From: Evernia prunastri
Lineage: Eukaryota > Ascomycota > Lecanoromycetes > Lecanorales > Parmeliaceae
Direction of reading: 5' to 3'
Length of the DNA stretch: 64,000 nucleotides
NCBI GenBank assembly: GCA_003184365.1
Contig: NKYR01000075.1
Location: 398-64,397 of the forward strand
The notes beneath the pieces were generated by a model. That model ran no database searches, was not told the origin of the DNA, and saw only the letters and a program-made list of their open reading frames with translations. Positions 45,643 through 56,551 of the stretch are shown here, piece by piece. The stretch's first letter is position 1; every line of letters begins with the position of its first letter. The position numbers and the translations under genes are program-made.

Positions 45643-46452
45643 TCACTTGCAATGGTCACACATATCATCCAGCAACGTGTACAGAAATTGCCGACTTCCC
45701 CCATCCGCCCTTTTGTCGTTGATATACATGTCCGCCGGCATCCCAAACGTCTTTTGACACATATCCTCACAGTGCCCTTGCACCTCCTCGTAATCGCTCA
45801 CGACCCTCCCTTGCGCACCCGCCTTCGCCATCCGCCTAGACTGCCCGTTGAAATGCAGCCTCATGTTCTTCGTGCCGAAGAAATCGTCGTTCACGGCAAA
45901 GCACACTTTGTCGTGATCGCGATGGGAAGACGGGTCCGGTGGGTCGTGACCGAACGGTCCAGGATCACAGTTCCAAATACATGCGTAGGGGTCCCCCCTT
46001 TTCTCTCTTCTCCCGGTACTCCTCTTCGAATTTCCTTGGCGTATCTTTTCCTCTTCTGTCCGCGGAAATGTCTTGCAGACGTAGGGGCGGTCATAGAGCC
46101 AATCGTTGTTGTCGCCACCAACGTTGGGTCTTTCGCATTGGTCTCCTTGGTATACCGCCTTAGACAGGCACATGTGGTCGACAACAAAGGTAGCGTTCGA
46201 GTGGTAGTTGTAGTATTCGTGCTGGAAGATGTGAGCTTTTTCGAACTCGAACAGCTTTTTGGCGTGGACGGGTGAATGGCAGTAGCATAAAGTCGATGTG
46301 AGCCAGTCGCCAGTGGGTTCGGAGTAGAGGTTGTCGAGGTTGCTGATAAACCCCTGGGCTTTTCCATTAGGTGGAACTTGGCAAGGAGCCACAGCTTGCG
46401 AAACGGACGGAAGGAGGGCAAGAGCGGTGATGAAGGCTTGTAGAGGTGACAT
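45643..46452 (-). CDS. Secreted Cys-rich protein with Kex2-type sites
   Basis: A single-exon 269-aa protein from the ATG at 46452 (MSPLQAFITALALLPSVSQA), a clear signal peptide; upstream codons in frame lack another suitable ATG context. It has about 14 cysteines after the signal, in groups such as LCYCHSPVHAK, DHMCLSKAVYQGDQCERP, YACIWNCDPG, GHCEDMCQK and a final MCDHCK. A dibasic cluster SKRSTGRREKRGDPY about midway suits cleavage by the Golgi protease Kex2 into two Cys-rich halves. The protein is rich in His, Asp and Tyr. No known domain is recognised. Size, secretion and Cys content suit a secreted effector or structural protein; this is inference only. Confidence 0.65.
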   Translation of the reverse strand: MSPLQAFITALALLPSVSQAVAPCQVPPNGKAQGFISNLDNLYSEPTGDWLTSTLCYCHSPVHAKKLFEFEKAHIFQHEYYNYHSNATFVVDHMCLSKAVYQGDQCERPNVGGDNNDWLYDRPYVCKTFPRTEEEKIRQGNSKRSTGRREKRGDPYACIWNCDPGPFGHDPPDPSSHRDHDKVCFAVNDDFFGTKNMRLHFNGQSRRMAKAGAQGRVVSDYEEVQGHCEDMCQKTFGMPADMYINDKRADGGSRQFLYTLLDDMCDHCK

Positions 46453-48770
46453 GATTGTGATTAATAATGCAAGAGGGGATCGCGTTTGCTGGTATCCTTG
46501 CGGGTAGAGTAAGTGGTATTGGTCTATCGGTCTTGGGTGGATTGGTGAATACAAAGAAGTTTTCGATGTTGGAGATGCGCGGGCACCTTTTATTCTCGAA
46601 TATAATGGTATATTTCTCGGACAGGTACTACGCCAAAGGTGAGTCATTGTCAAGATGGGACCATTTTCAGGCACAGAAAATGCATTATCGAGGTTCGTGC
46701 TAGCATCTTCATAGTTGCGCTTGAACGATGTAGATTGAGAGAACTAGACCAGACGCGTCATATTGTACACGACTTCGACGAAATCTTGAACACGACCGAT
46801 CAAACACCTGAGTTATCGCAGGCCAACTTTTCGAAAACACATGGAGCTATGCCTGATGAGCTGGTCCATTCTGCAGGAACAGATGGTACAAATCGAGGTC
46901 CGTCTGGTATAGCAGTGCAAGAGTGGGCAGCAGAACAATTCCACCTAGAGACGTTTTGAGGACTGTAGTATACTTGGTAATGGGGCAGTAGAGTTTTGGG
47001 CTTCAATCAGTGCTTTGCAGACGAGTAGAGTACCCTCCCAATTGCCTGGATTGGAAGGCTTCAAGGCAAACGAGCTGCTCTGAAACAACTGGGCATTGCA
47101 AGATTTTGAATCGTAGATGGGTCCAACAGCATCGATTGTGAACATAATATTGCAATACAGGACAGTGAGATTGGGGACTCGGGAGGTGGGAGGAAGCATG
47201 GTAGTGAATATACCCTGCTCTAACCCAAGATCGTTAGCCGCGATCGCGAAAGTGACAACGTCGAATGCGGGCGTGCGCACTTCCTTTCTTCATTCCTCTT
47301 GCAACTCCCTTCTGAACACTCAACTTTCGACACAGGTGTCTTTTCCTAACCCAGCATTATATTATATATCCTCCTAAGATGTCCTCTGCCGTGCACTAGC
47401 AGAAATATCGATTACCCGCCTCCTCAGCTTGTGTGAAATCCCATGGACTTGCTCATCATGGCATCCTGGCGGTGTACCTTCTCTTAAATGTCTTTTGTAT
47501 CCAGGTTCCTCTGCCGAGCGCTTGCAGCATCCTCCAGAGCGAGTCGCTAATAGGATGACCCTATCTCCCTCCCATGGAATCTGTACCAAGCAGTCTTATG
47601 CAGCAGTCGCTCTAAAGTGGGAAGCTCACGCTCTCAGGCTTGCTCAGTGTCTCGGTCAAGAACTGTCAACTTCATCCAAACATGATCGTCCTCGAGCTAT
47701 ACTGAAGCTGCTCTTTTATTGCGCTTGGGAAGCCCTGCATCTGTCTGTGTACTCCAAGAGTCGTCCACTGCGGGTTGGGCGCTCAGAGTGCTTTCTGACT
47801 TCTCAAACCATGCCCTGGTCCAAAGATATCGCTTTATAGAGCCTATGAAAACGGAGGCTCATTGCACTAAGCGCTCTCTGCACTTCCTGGGCAATTTCCA
47901 GTTGTGAACGATCAAAAAGAGGTAAAAGCATAGCCGATAACCCTGATAGGACAAAGACGGAGAAACGAAATGACCCCAGACAGAGGGCCAATAATGTTTG
48001 AAGGAGATAAATGTGGGAGGAGGGTGTATGCTTGTTTAGCGTCTTTCTGACGCCGAACGCAGGGGCGGATTGAGACATTCGACTTTTGATGAACATGCTA
48101 GCAAGGACTTTCTATCTTCCCCCACCAAAGCCTGCAAACTTGCACCAAAGGTCGCTGGCAGACCAAGTCCAAATTCCAAAACCCAGCGAAGACTCCAACC
48201 AAGGCCGTTGCTCCGATTCCTTCAGGATCCAAGAAGATGCCCTTGAACTCCGCAGCGGAAGCCTAGATGACGAACAAAGCCAAGGCGGAAAGGCTGTTTT
48301 TGAACAGCCCATCGAAAGACGTTCTGGAAAGACTGGCGATTGATGTCATGGTTGGTAATGATGAGCATGCAGGCACGGTTCGTCAATCAGCCACAATTGC
48401 AATCTCGACGGCGCCGAAGACGAAGCAGGTGGTTCCTAGTGATGACGATAAGCTTGATCATCTCTGATGTCTGGAGGAAGAAAAAAAGTGTGTATTGGCT
48501 TTGTATATCCACATGCTGCAGAAAGATTGGTAGCTGCCGGTCAATAAGTCGGGTTCCAAGGCCTGATATTTCTAAGACAATCCTTGGATCAAGTACTGTC
48601 CGCCAAGAGATGTTGATGGGGTTCCGGCTTCAGTCTTCGTCTACGACAACACTAAAAATAAATAACATAAATAACACTAACGTGAAGCACTTCGGCTTTT
48701 CACTACTCACTACCCATCATCCTCATCCAACTTTTTGGGACCCCCTCGCATTTATTTGCTCACACGCAAG
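46453..48770. other. Intergenic with one possible gene remnant
   Basis: Apart from the exon-like fragment at 46945-47280 on the minus strand, no gene is recognised. Short frames around 47429-48470 have no domain. The last 100 bp (CTAAAAATAAATAACATAAA and on) is the AT-rich promoter of the TPR/SET gene. Confidence 0.45.
46945..47280 (-). pseudogene. Possible exon remnant of an unknown gene
   Basis: A 111-codon frame without ATG at its head reads protein-like: LGLEQGIFTTMLPPTSRVPN, LTVLYCNIMFTIDAVGPIYD and SFALKPSNPGNWEGTLLVCK. Amino-acid composition and lack of low complexity suggest a true exon. A second minus-strand frame just downstream (46800-47006) holds SRWNCSAAHSCTAIPDG. I found no start exon and cannot name the family, so it may be a fragment of a lost gene. 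Confidence 0.3.
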
Positions 48771-51669
48771 ATGGCTCAATCAACAAGAAGACTTCGGCTC
48801 GTCCATGCGAGCGAAAGCTTTTGCGATACCATGGTTACCGCGAACATGGCGCTCAGCGATGGCAGAATAGCAGACGCCATCCGCAATTACACCGAAGTTC
48901 TGTACAACCTATCCCCGGGTAATGTCTGTGCTTTCCTCAACCGCAGCTTGGCATACCTAGAGGATGGAGATTATGAGCTTGCTGTGGTTGACGCCTATCG
49001 TGCTGGCCTTGCGGCGAGCGAACTGCGAAAGGTACGTGTTTTCGAAGCAGCCTGCCCATCTTCAAGACATGAGTCTCAGTCGCGAAGAATGTTGGGCTTG
49101 GTGTTACAGCTCCACTTGCTGTTAGGATGTTGGCCATTTTCACGTCCCAAATTCCCAAACCTATTTTCAGATCTGATTGAATCTTTTTTAAGGGCATGCT
49201 AATCCCGGACCTGCATTAGAGTACCGTTGTCGCAGACAAGCGCTTGAGCAGTGTAGCCAAGTATATCAGGGCAGAGAGGCTGCATGTTGTTGCAGGCGAC
49301 GAGTGGACTAGACCAGGACAACGCAACGTGGGAGCAGGATGGGCGTTGAGTCCCCTGGCCAGTATCGTGGTCAATGCTACTCCAGAGGTGGCCCCAAATG
49401 CAGCGGCTGTACCGCCATTTGGAACGTCCCGAACGTCGCTTGCCAAAGCTTTGGAGATCCGCGCTACCTATCGACTTTGCGGCGCTCTCTTAATGGTCGG
49501 AGATGGTGCTCGATGGGACGCGCTTGGAATGATCGATGACTCGAAATGTACGTATCTTTGCTTCTCACTTCTTTGAGTTGTCTGTCACACGTTTCAAGTC
49601 TAGGAGCCGACCACAGTCATCTTCTCAAGGAATATTTACAGAAGCCAAAGTAAGAGTAACTGTTGCTAACTTCAGAACCCTTACAGTGAGGATGCAGATG
49701 GCTGCTTGGGAGGTCTGCTGGTTCGATAAGCTAGGGAACGAAATCATGGACGACGTCGTCTCTGAGGTCGACCCCTATGATCCGGAAGATCTTGAGCTCT
49801 TGGGCGAAGATACTCCCGAGAAGCGAAACGAGCGTATGAAGAACCTCAAAGAAAACATGAAGGCCTCGACAGCATATATTAGCTATGGTGAATACCCCTG
49901 GGACCCGGTAAGTCTAAGTTCAGGAATATCTGCCCGCGCTGTCTGGAGCGCAACTTTCCCGTTTACCCTACAGTCCGCTAACTAAGACTACCTTCTTGCC
50001 TGACCTCACCTTGAGAACAAATGCTGACCGCGAATCACTACAGTATGAGCCCAAGCTGAGAGAACCCGATTGGCGTAGGCAAGCTCAGGCTTGGTTGGAG
50101 AAGTGTAGCAAGAATTGCTCAGTCTCTGTCATTCTACCAGTTGAGAGAGAAGATCCAATGGCGGAAGACCCTAAGCCATACATTGAGCTGGTAGCCAACC
50201 GAGACATCTCTGCTGGAGATCTCGTACTGTCTGAGCGGACAATTTCAACTGTGACAACGAGCATCCCGGAGCAGGTCGAAGCCACGAGACGTGCCGGTAT
50301 CCTCGACCACTACTATTGTAATAGCTGTGCGTCACTGCTGGATGTCCCTCAAGAATGCCCGACTCAATTCCAAAAGCATGTTGGGCAGGAGATCCCATCG
50401 CTTACCCTCTCTTCTCGGAACTCAAGCAACACCACTCAAGGCAACACCACTCAAGGCAACACCACTCAAGGCAACACCAGCACAGGAGCTAGTGTTGCGA
50501 GCCAGTCTGAACTGCCGCCAAATACTCAGATTGCTCCCTCCTCCTTTGCTTCACTATCATCTAGTCAGGACTTCATGTTCTGCCAACCCAACCACACGGT
50601 GCCTACATGCTCAGCCGCCTGCCGTGTGTTGAGTGAGGATTTCGACAACGGGATTTGTCAAACCAAGATCGAGCAGAAACTTCGTCAGAGCCATTTCAAA
50701 GATCCAAAGCCGAGACCAATAGCAGACTGCAAGACTCAGTGCCTCCGTGACCTCATCTTTCTTCGCCACATCACCATAGCCATAAACCTCGCCGAGAGCC
50801 CACTTCGAGTCAACGACCTCATATTTGCCACCTCAGGCCCCAATATGCACGATGCAGAAAGCGACCCAGTGGAGCCGTGGTCCTTCACGTCGCACGTCGT
50901 CCGTCCAATCCGCTATCTCCAACACCTCTTCGAAAATACAGGCTTCGACCAATTTTTCAAACTCAGCCAATTGGACGGTTGGATCATCAACACTCTCCTC
51001 TTCAAAATTAGCAGCGCTATGCGCATCTCTAAAGGCCCTCGCTACGTCAAATGTTTCCACGCGGACGGCAAGCTCGACTCCGCTTTCGGCCCCTGGGGCG
51101 AGCGCTGGGATGAACTCACAAAAACCCCAAAGGGAAAAGAAGACGAGTCCATCTGGATCGCGAGTATCGGTTCGCTGTTCAACATGATACGCATCGCGGA
51201 TCCTGAGCGGAGAGAGACTCCCAACGTTGCCGTTGTTCACAAAGAGGGTGTCAACGTATACGCTGTCAAGACGCATGGCCAGGAGGGCCCGGCTATCAGA
51301 GCTGGCGAGCCGCTGCTCAGAGCTAGGGATGGAGTTGAGGGGCTTGCGTTGGAGGAGGCGCTGTATGCTTATATGCGTAAGGCAACAGCAGATGCAATGG
51401 ATGAGACGAGGGATGATGATGATGATGAAGAGGCGATTTCTGGAGGTACGAGCGAGTTCATGGAGGAACCTAACGCTGGTGAGGAAGAGGATGTGGATGC
51501 GGATGAGATGAGCGGTGATGAAGATGAAGAGGCGCATTCTGGAGACACGAGTGAGTTCTTGGAGGATTCCAGCGTTGGCGAAGAGGAGGAGCTTGATGGG
51601 CATGACAGAGATGAACTGGGCGGAGACGACATGGAGGTCGATGATGGGGCTTCTCGTCCGGCTCTTTGA
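48771..51669 (+). CDS. TPR/SET-like protein with degenerate SET core
   Basis: Exons are 48771-49031 (TPR: FLNRSLAYLEDGDYELAVVDAYRAGL), 49220-49547 (GWALSPLASIVVNA, KALEIRATYRLCGALL), about 49675-49907 (AAWEVCWFDKLGNEI) and 50044-51669. The link between 49547 and 49675 is unresolved: the obvious donor (GTACGT at 49548) joined to the TCTAG acceptor gives TGA. Later parts show PYIELVANRDISAGDLVLSE, a MYND-like Cys set (YYCNSCASLL, TCSAACRVL) and a SET-like end in which NHSC..PN is replaced by FNMIRIADPERRETPN, so methyl transfer is doubtful. It carries a 15-bp minisatellite (NTTQG repeat, 50427-50479) and an acidic tail with two copies of GGTSEFMEEPNAGEEE / GDTSEFLEDSSVGEEE. Members of this fungal family are putative protein lysine methyltransferases. 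A gene with 54694-56551 as relative lies nearby. Confidence 0.65.
50427..50479 (+). repeat. 15-bp coding minisatellite (AACACCACTCAAGGC)
   Basis: Three perfect tandem copies and a partial fourth encode NTTQG repeats inside the TPR/SET gene, keeping frame because the unit is 15 bp. Confidence 0.9.
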
Positions 51670-52173
51670 TCCGGAGTTTGGGATGGACAGGAAGGGGAAG
51701 GGTACGGATCTTCGTTGCATCGAGGGGAAGTGCACATGGCTGCTTTTCGTACGATTCATCACTCTTACTTACTTTCAAAGTGGATTAAGTCCCACCTTGC
51801 GCAGCCTAGGTAGGAGGTGAAATGGAAATGTTGAGTGGTTTTACATGCTGCGTTTGTTGCGTCTCGATCTGCATGTAGATGTTGGCAACGGGTTCTTTCA
51901 GATTGCTATGTGAGAGTATATACAACAGGCGGGATATGGAAAGGGTAAGGGTTAAAGCGAGGGACTATGCTCTTAGTCAATGGAGGTCATGGGGTCGTTA
52001 TTGTAGATGGCTCCGTCATGGATGATGCGTATCGGTCGCGTCCATTCTTCCTTTCGTATCGATCTCATCTTTCCCCCCTCCGATTCCAAAGCCCCACCTT
52101 CCAACTCCTTCCCATCGCAACGATCTCACCTCCCCCCCTTGCTCCCACCGCAAACGCCCTCCCAAAGCCCCAC
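51670..52173. other. Short convergent intergenic region
   Basis: It holds the 3' UTRs of the TPR/SET gene (plus) and SDH2 (minus). No gene is recognised. Confidence 0.6.
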
Positions 52174-53233
52174 TCACGTGAGCGCCATCGTCTTCTTGAT
52201 CTCCGCAATCGCCTTCCCTGGGTTCAGGCCCTTCGGGCACGTCCGCGAGCAGTTGAGGATCGTGTGGCACCGGTACAGACTCATGCTGTTGTCCAGCATC
52301 GCCTTACGCTCCGCTTTGTGCTCGTCGCGCGAGTCGGCGAGCCAGCGGTAGGATTGGAGGAGGACGGCGGGGCCGAGGGATTCTTCGCTGTTCCACCAGT
52401 AAGAGGGGCAGGATGTCGAGCAGCAGGCGCAGAGGATGCATTCGTAGAGTCCGTCGAGCTTTTTGCGGTCCGCAGGGGATTGTCGGTTCTCGAGACCCTG
52501 GGGAGAGGGAGGGGGTTAGCTTTGGGGGCTTAAGGGAGCGGGTGGGGTGAGGGGGGAAAGGGAACGTGGCAAATGTTGGGGAGGACGTACATCTTCGGTT
52601 TTAGTGTCGCGCTGCAGGTATGGCTTGATGGATTTATATTGCTTGTAGAATTGGGTCAGGTCTGGGACAAGATCTTTGACAACGTAGGTGTGGGGTAGAG
52701 GGTAGATGCGGGCTTCGTGGGATGTATTTGTTGGTATGCGACCTGTATACACACAACTCGTCAGCTTCCGCGCCATGAGGCTGCAATATGTCTGGTAAAC
52801 ACATACATAGACAAGCCAGCGTGTTGACTCCATCAATATTCATGGCGCAACTCCCACAGATGCCCTCCCTACAACTCCGCCTAAATGTCAAGGTAGGGTC
52901 CACCTCATTCTTGATCCGGATCAACGCGTCCAGCACCATGGGTCCCGTCTTGTTCAGATCCAACGTGTAAGATTGCATCTTGGGCTTCTCCGTGGGCCTA
53001 TCGGGCGACCAGCGGTAGATGTGAAAGGTCTTTGTGCGAGCCTCCGGGGATTGATCGGGCTCTTGCATGGTAGAGGTGTGTTTTGGAGGGACGGGTGGTT
53101 GGGTGGATGACATGGATTCACCGAGTTTGGAGATGGGGTCGACGGTTGCATAAGTCCGGCGGAGGAGCGGGGAGAGGGTGGATGGGCGAGTGGAGATGAG
53201 GAGGCGGGATGTTGTGGTGCGGAGGGCGGCCAT
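52174..53233 (-). CDS. SDH2: Succinate dehydrogenase iron-sulfur subunit
   Basis: This is the mitochondrial complex II subunit that passes electrons from the flavoprotein to ubiquinone. Three exons (53233-52807, 52742-52591, 52497-52174) sum to 300 aa in frame; introns are 64 and 93 bp. Residues 1-30 form a basic mitochondrial presequence (MAALRTTTSRLLISTRPS). The [2Fe-2S] ligands are in CREGICGSCAMNIDGVNTLAC, the [4Fe-4S] ligands in CILCACCSTSCPSYWW and the [3Fe-4S] ligands in CHTILNCSRTCPKGLNP. The C-terminus is IAEIKKTMALT. It has an ordinary length for fungi with every cluster ligand present, so it appears functional. This is the site targeted by carboxamide (SDHI) fungicides; the Pro and His of SCPSYWW and CHTIL have the wild-type form. 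Confidence 0.96.
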
Positions 53234-53688
53234 TGCGGACGGTTGTGAGGTCGATGATGGGCCAAAGATATGGCTATAATATGAGGGATCAGTTGGTAGA
53301 AGGGGGTGGCCTTTGATATGTAGGATGAGCAAAGATGTAGGATGAGTGAGGGGGAGTGGGAAGAAAGAAGTGGAAGAATGACGGTGGAGATTGAGAGGCA
53401 AAATGCAGCATTCAACAACAACCGAGAAAGAAGATGTGCCAAGATGTGACTAATTCGATTCGGGAATAGAACGTAATCGCATTCCCAGCAATTCTGATTG
53501 GCTCTTGCGGAAACAGCCCCTTGGTTTCAGACTTTCTGTATACTGCGCTGAGACAGACGTGAAAAGTAGATGCGCTTTCCCTTGGCCTAGGCCAGATCTT
53601 TTGTTATCTACCTGTATTCAATCTATACATCCATACATTCAGACGTAAGGTGCCGTATCTGATATTTCATTGTGAGCGCGTCCGGAAT
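53234..53688. other. Divergent promoter region
   Basis: This interval lies between the minus-strand SDH2 and the plus-strand RlpA-like gene and should hold both promoters. No gene is recognised. Confidence 0.6.
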
Positions 53689-54430
53689 ATGGAGAATGCC
53701 AAGAGATCGGGGAACGTTGAAGAATTTCATCTACCTGAATGGGAGACCACCGCTCGTCATCGCGGAAAACAGCAGGTTCAGACTGGCCAGAAATCGAGTG
53801 CGAGAGAACAGGTGTCCTTGCTCTTTGATCGTCTTTTCCCCGGCCACAGAAAGTACTTTGGCTTCAGTAGAAAGATCGCCTGCATTGCCCTTCTCGCATT
53901 TCTCTTGATATTACTGGCCTTGATCCTTGGTCTTGCTATTGGCTTGAGCAGGAAATCTAGGTATGCTCTGCTCCAGCGCAAAATTTTCCAAGGCTAAACC
54001 TAAAAACCTGCTCAGCCATCATCAAAACCTCCCCTTAGGATCACAGACTTACACAGGCGACCTCACCTATTACGGCACTGGGCTCGGTGCCTGTGGCATC
54101 ACCTCTTCGGACACCGACCACATTGTTTCCATCAGTCATTTTACCTTTGACTCTGTGTCCAAAGGCTCAGATCCCAACGCTAACCCGTTGTGCGGGCATA
54201 AGCTGAGAGTGGTTCGCAACGGCAACAGCATTGATCTGACGGTTGTAGATCGATGTATGCCCTTGTCTGAATCAGCTTTTGCCAAAGTAACCAGCTGACT
54301 GGCTTCAGGTGTTGGCTGTCAACCTACCGATATAGACGTCAGTCCTGGAGCTTTCAAGCAACTGGCTGATCCGAGTCTTGGAAGGGTTGAGGTTACCTGG
54401 GCTTGGCTGCCCCCTGTGCCCACAACCTGA
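53689..54430 (+). CDS. Membrane-anchored RlpA/expansin-like double-psi beta-barrel protein
   Basis: Exons 53689-53960, 54016-54254 and 54309-54430 sum to 210 aa in frame; introns are 55 and 54 bp. A hydrophilic head (residues 1-60) is followed by one hydrophobic helix (ACIALLAFLLILLALILGLA), so a type II topology is expected. The rest is a double-psi beta-barrel as in RlpA-like and expansin-related fungal proteins: SQTYTGDLTYYGTGLGACG, VSISHFTFDS, NPLCGHKLRVV, SIDLTVVDRC, VGCQPTDIDVSPGAFKQLAD and a final VEVTWAW. The Asp in VVDRC and the Gly-Ala-Cys-Gly block are the usual conserved points. Fungal relatives are mostly secreted; here the anchor would hold the barrel at the cell surface. No carbohydrate-binding module is attached. 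Confidence 0.82.
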
Positions 54431-54693
54431 CGAAAGTGGTGAAGATTATCGATTCTTGTCCGTGAGCTGTTTGTCTCATTGATTGACAAGCTGCAGACGA
54501 CCAAACAAACACGCATCTGGTGTGTTTGCCACCACCCAATAGAAATCCGCCTGATCTTTGTCAGTTTGCTATATTTGGAAGCTTGAATCTAGGAGTTCTT
54601 CACTTCCAACTTAGGCTGGGAGTCAACACCGCAGGTGACGGCCTTTTCGTGCACATTGACATAGCGAGCCATTTCTTAATCCAACAACAAGCG

Positions 54694-56551
54694 ATGGCTT
54701 CAATGTCAACGGAAGCACTAATTTTGAAGCTGCAAGGAAATACACATTGCAAAGACGGGAAATATTTGAAGGCGATCGAATGGTGACTTGATTCTTCTAC
54801 CATATAGATAATCTATGCAACTGACAAACTACAGCTACGATGAGGCTCTACGGCGGATAACGACCGAGGAGGATGCTCTGGTACTCCTTCTGAATCGCTG
54901 CCAGGCGAGGTTATCGTCACAACAATTTGATGCAGCATTACAGGATGCAATGGCTGTGCTCGAAATGGATGCGACGAGTGAGAAAGGATTGTTTCGGGCT
55001 GCTCGTGCCTCTTACGATTTGGGATGCTTTGCCAGATGCGGTTCCTATTTGGCGGAAATGCAAGAGCTGTATCCAGGGAATACAGCTGCCATCAAAGACA
55101 TTAAGCGGTGTGAATTCCGGTCCCGAGAACAAGCTGGAGACTATGACTTCGCGTCGATGCTAGATGAAGCTGTCAGCAAACAACCGTCACCGCGCTTGGA
55201 TCGTGCAACCTACATCGGACCAATTGAGGTCCGCAAGTGTGCCATTGAATCTCACGGTCGTGGCCTTTTCGTCACGAAAGCCGTAAAGGCAGGCGAGCTA
55301 CTCCTATGCGAAAAAGCTTTCAACACATCTTTTGCTCCAGATGATACCAAGGCCGTGCCAGAGCTTAATGACACCCAGGACTCTGAGTCTGATGGATCCA
55401 AGTGGAGGTTAAAGCTCCGCGCTGAGCTTGGTGCAAGTACTTTTGTCAAGTTGATTCGGAACCCTAGTGTTGTCTCCGCGTTTGCGGACTTGTACCCAGG
55501 TCCTGACGCTGATGAAGATATCGACGAGGACACAAGGCTACCTGAAGTGGACGAGTGAGTAGCCTCAATCAAATCATTGAGAGTAGTCGGCTCACAAAAT
55601 TTCAATAGTGCTTTCGTTCAACATCGAATTATCTATAACGCATTCGGATTCCCTAGCCTTACTTACGAATTTCACTGGAAGAGCGGCCACACCCCAGACA
55701 ATCTGAAGGAGGAAGATTCAGGTTCCATCGGCATTTGGTTACAAGCTTCTTATATCAATCATAGCTGCTATCCACTCGTACGTCGGACCTACATTGGCGA
55801 CATGATGATCTTTCGAGCCCAGGCAGATATTCCAGCCGACACTGAGCTTAAGTTCGGCTATATATCTTGCTTGGAAAAGTACGATGAGCGACAAAAGATG
55901 CTCAAGAAGTGGGGTTTCCAGTGTGAGTGTCAGGTGTGCCTTGCTGAGAAAGATTATTCCCACAAGAAGGTCAAGAAGCGTGCCAAGATCATCGAGGAGA
56001 TTATTGGTCATTTTGAGAAGAGTGTCAGTTGTGATCTTGCAATGTACGCTCGTCACTAATCACACGGTTTCACATTCTGGATTTGACATTGCTTTAGGTA
56101 TACAAGCCTCCTCGACGACCTCGACTCGACCTACGTCCAACTACCGGCCGTCGAGCCGCGCAAAGCGATGGTCGGCCCCATCATCAACCTCATTTCCGCC
56201 TGCCACTCCGACGGCTTCGCCACGCAATTGATCGAGCTGACCCTTCGAATGCTGCACGCCCTTGGCTTCGAGACCGAAATCACCGCAACCTCCTTCAAGG
56301 TCACGCGCTGGGGCTTCATGGTCGACGAAGTGGTCGTCGCCTTGGCGGATATGTGCGATGCGTACGCGGCGGTCGATCCTGCGCTCCATGCCGATGTGCT
56401 CGAGGTGGCGAAGACGTCGTATGAGATCATGTGCGGGGAGAGGGTCAGCTGGGATATCACGTACGGGAGCGATAGGCGGGGGAAACTTGGGGGCGAGGCG
56501 GGGAGGATGGAGGATCTGGTGGATGGAGTGCAGGGGATGATGTTTGCTTGA
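54694..56551 (+). CDS. TPR/SET-domain (SMYD-like) protein methyltransferase
   Basis: Exons 54694-54782, 54835-55554, 55609-56043 and 56098-56551 sum to 565 aa in frame; introns are about 52-54 bp. Residues 1-130 are tetratricopeptide repeats (KLQGNTHCKDGKYLKAIECYDEAL, LNRCQARLSSQQFDAALQDAM). A SET domain follows: IEVRKCAIESHGRGLFVTKA at its start, a long insert, YINHSCYPLVRRTYIGDMMIFRA with the NHSC motif, FGYISCLEKYDERQKML, and a post-SET CECQVC zinc site (KWGFQCECQVCLAEKDY). All motifs for a working lysine methyltransferase are visible, with SAM as donor; the substrate is unknown. The C-terminal helical region is typical of the fungal TPR-SET group. It lies 3 kb from a second family member at 48771-51669 on the same strand. 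Confidence 0.85.

Noticed and set aside
45472..46275. 267-codon plus-strand frame
   Set aside because: It lies antisense to the secreted Cys-rich gene, which has a clear signal peptide and structured cysteines. The plus-strand translation shows none.
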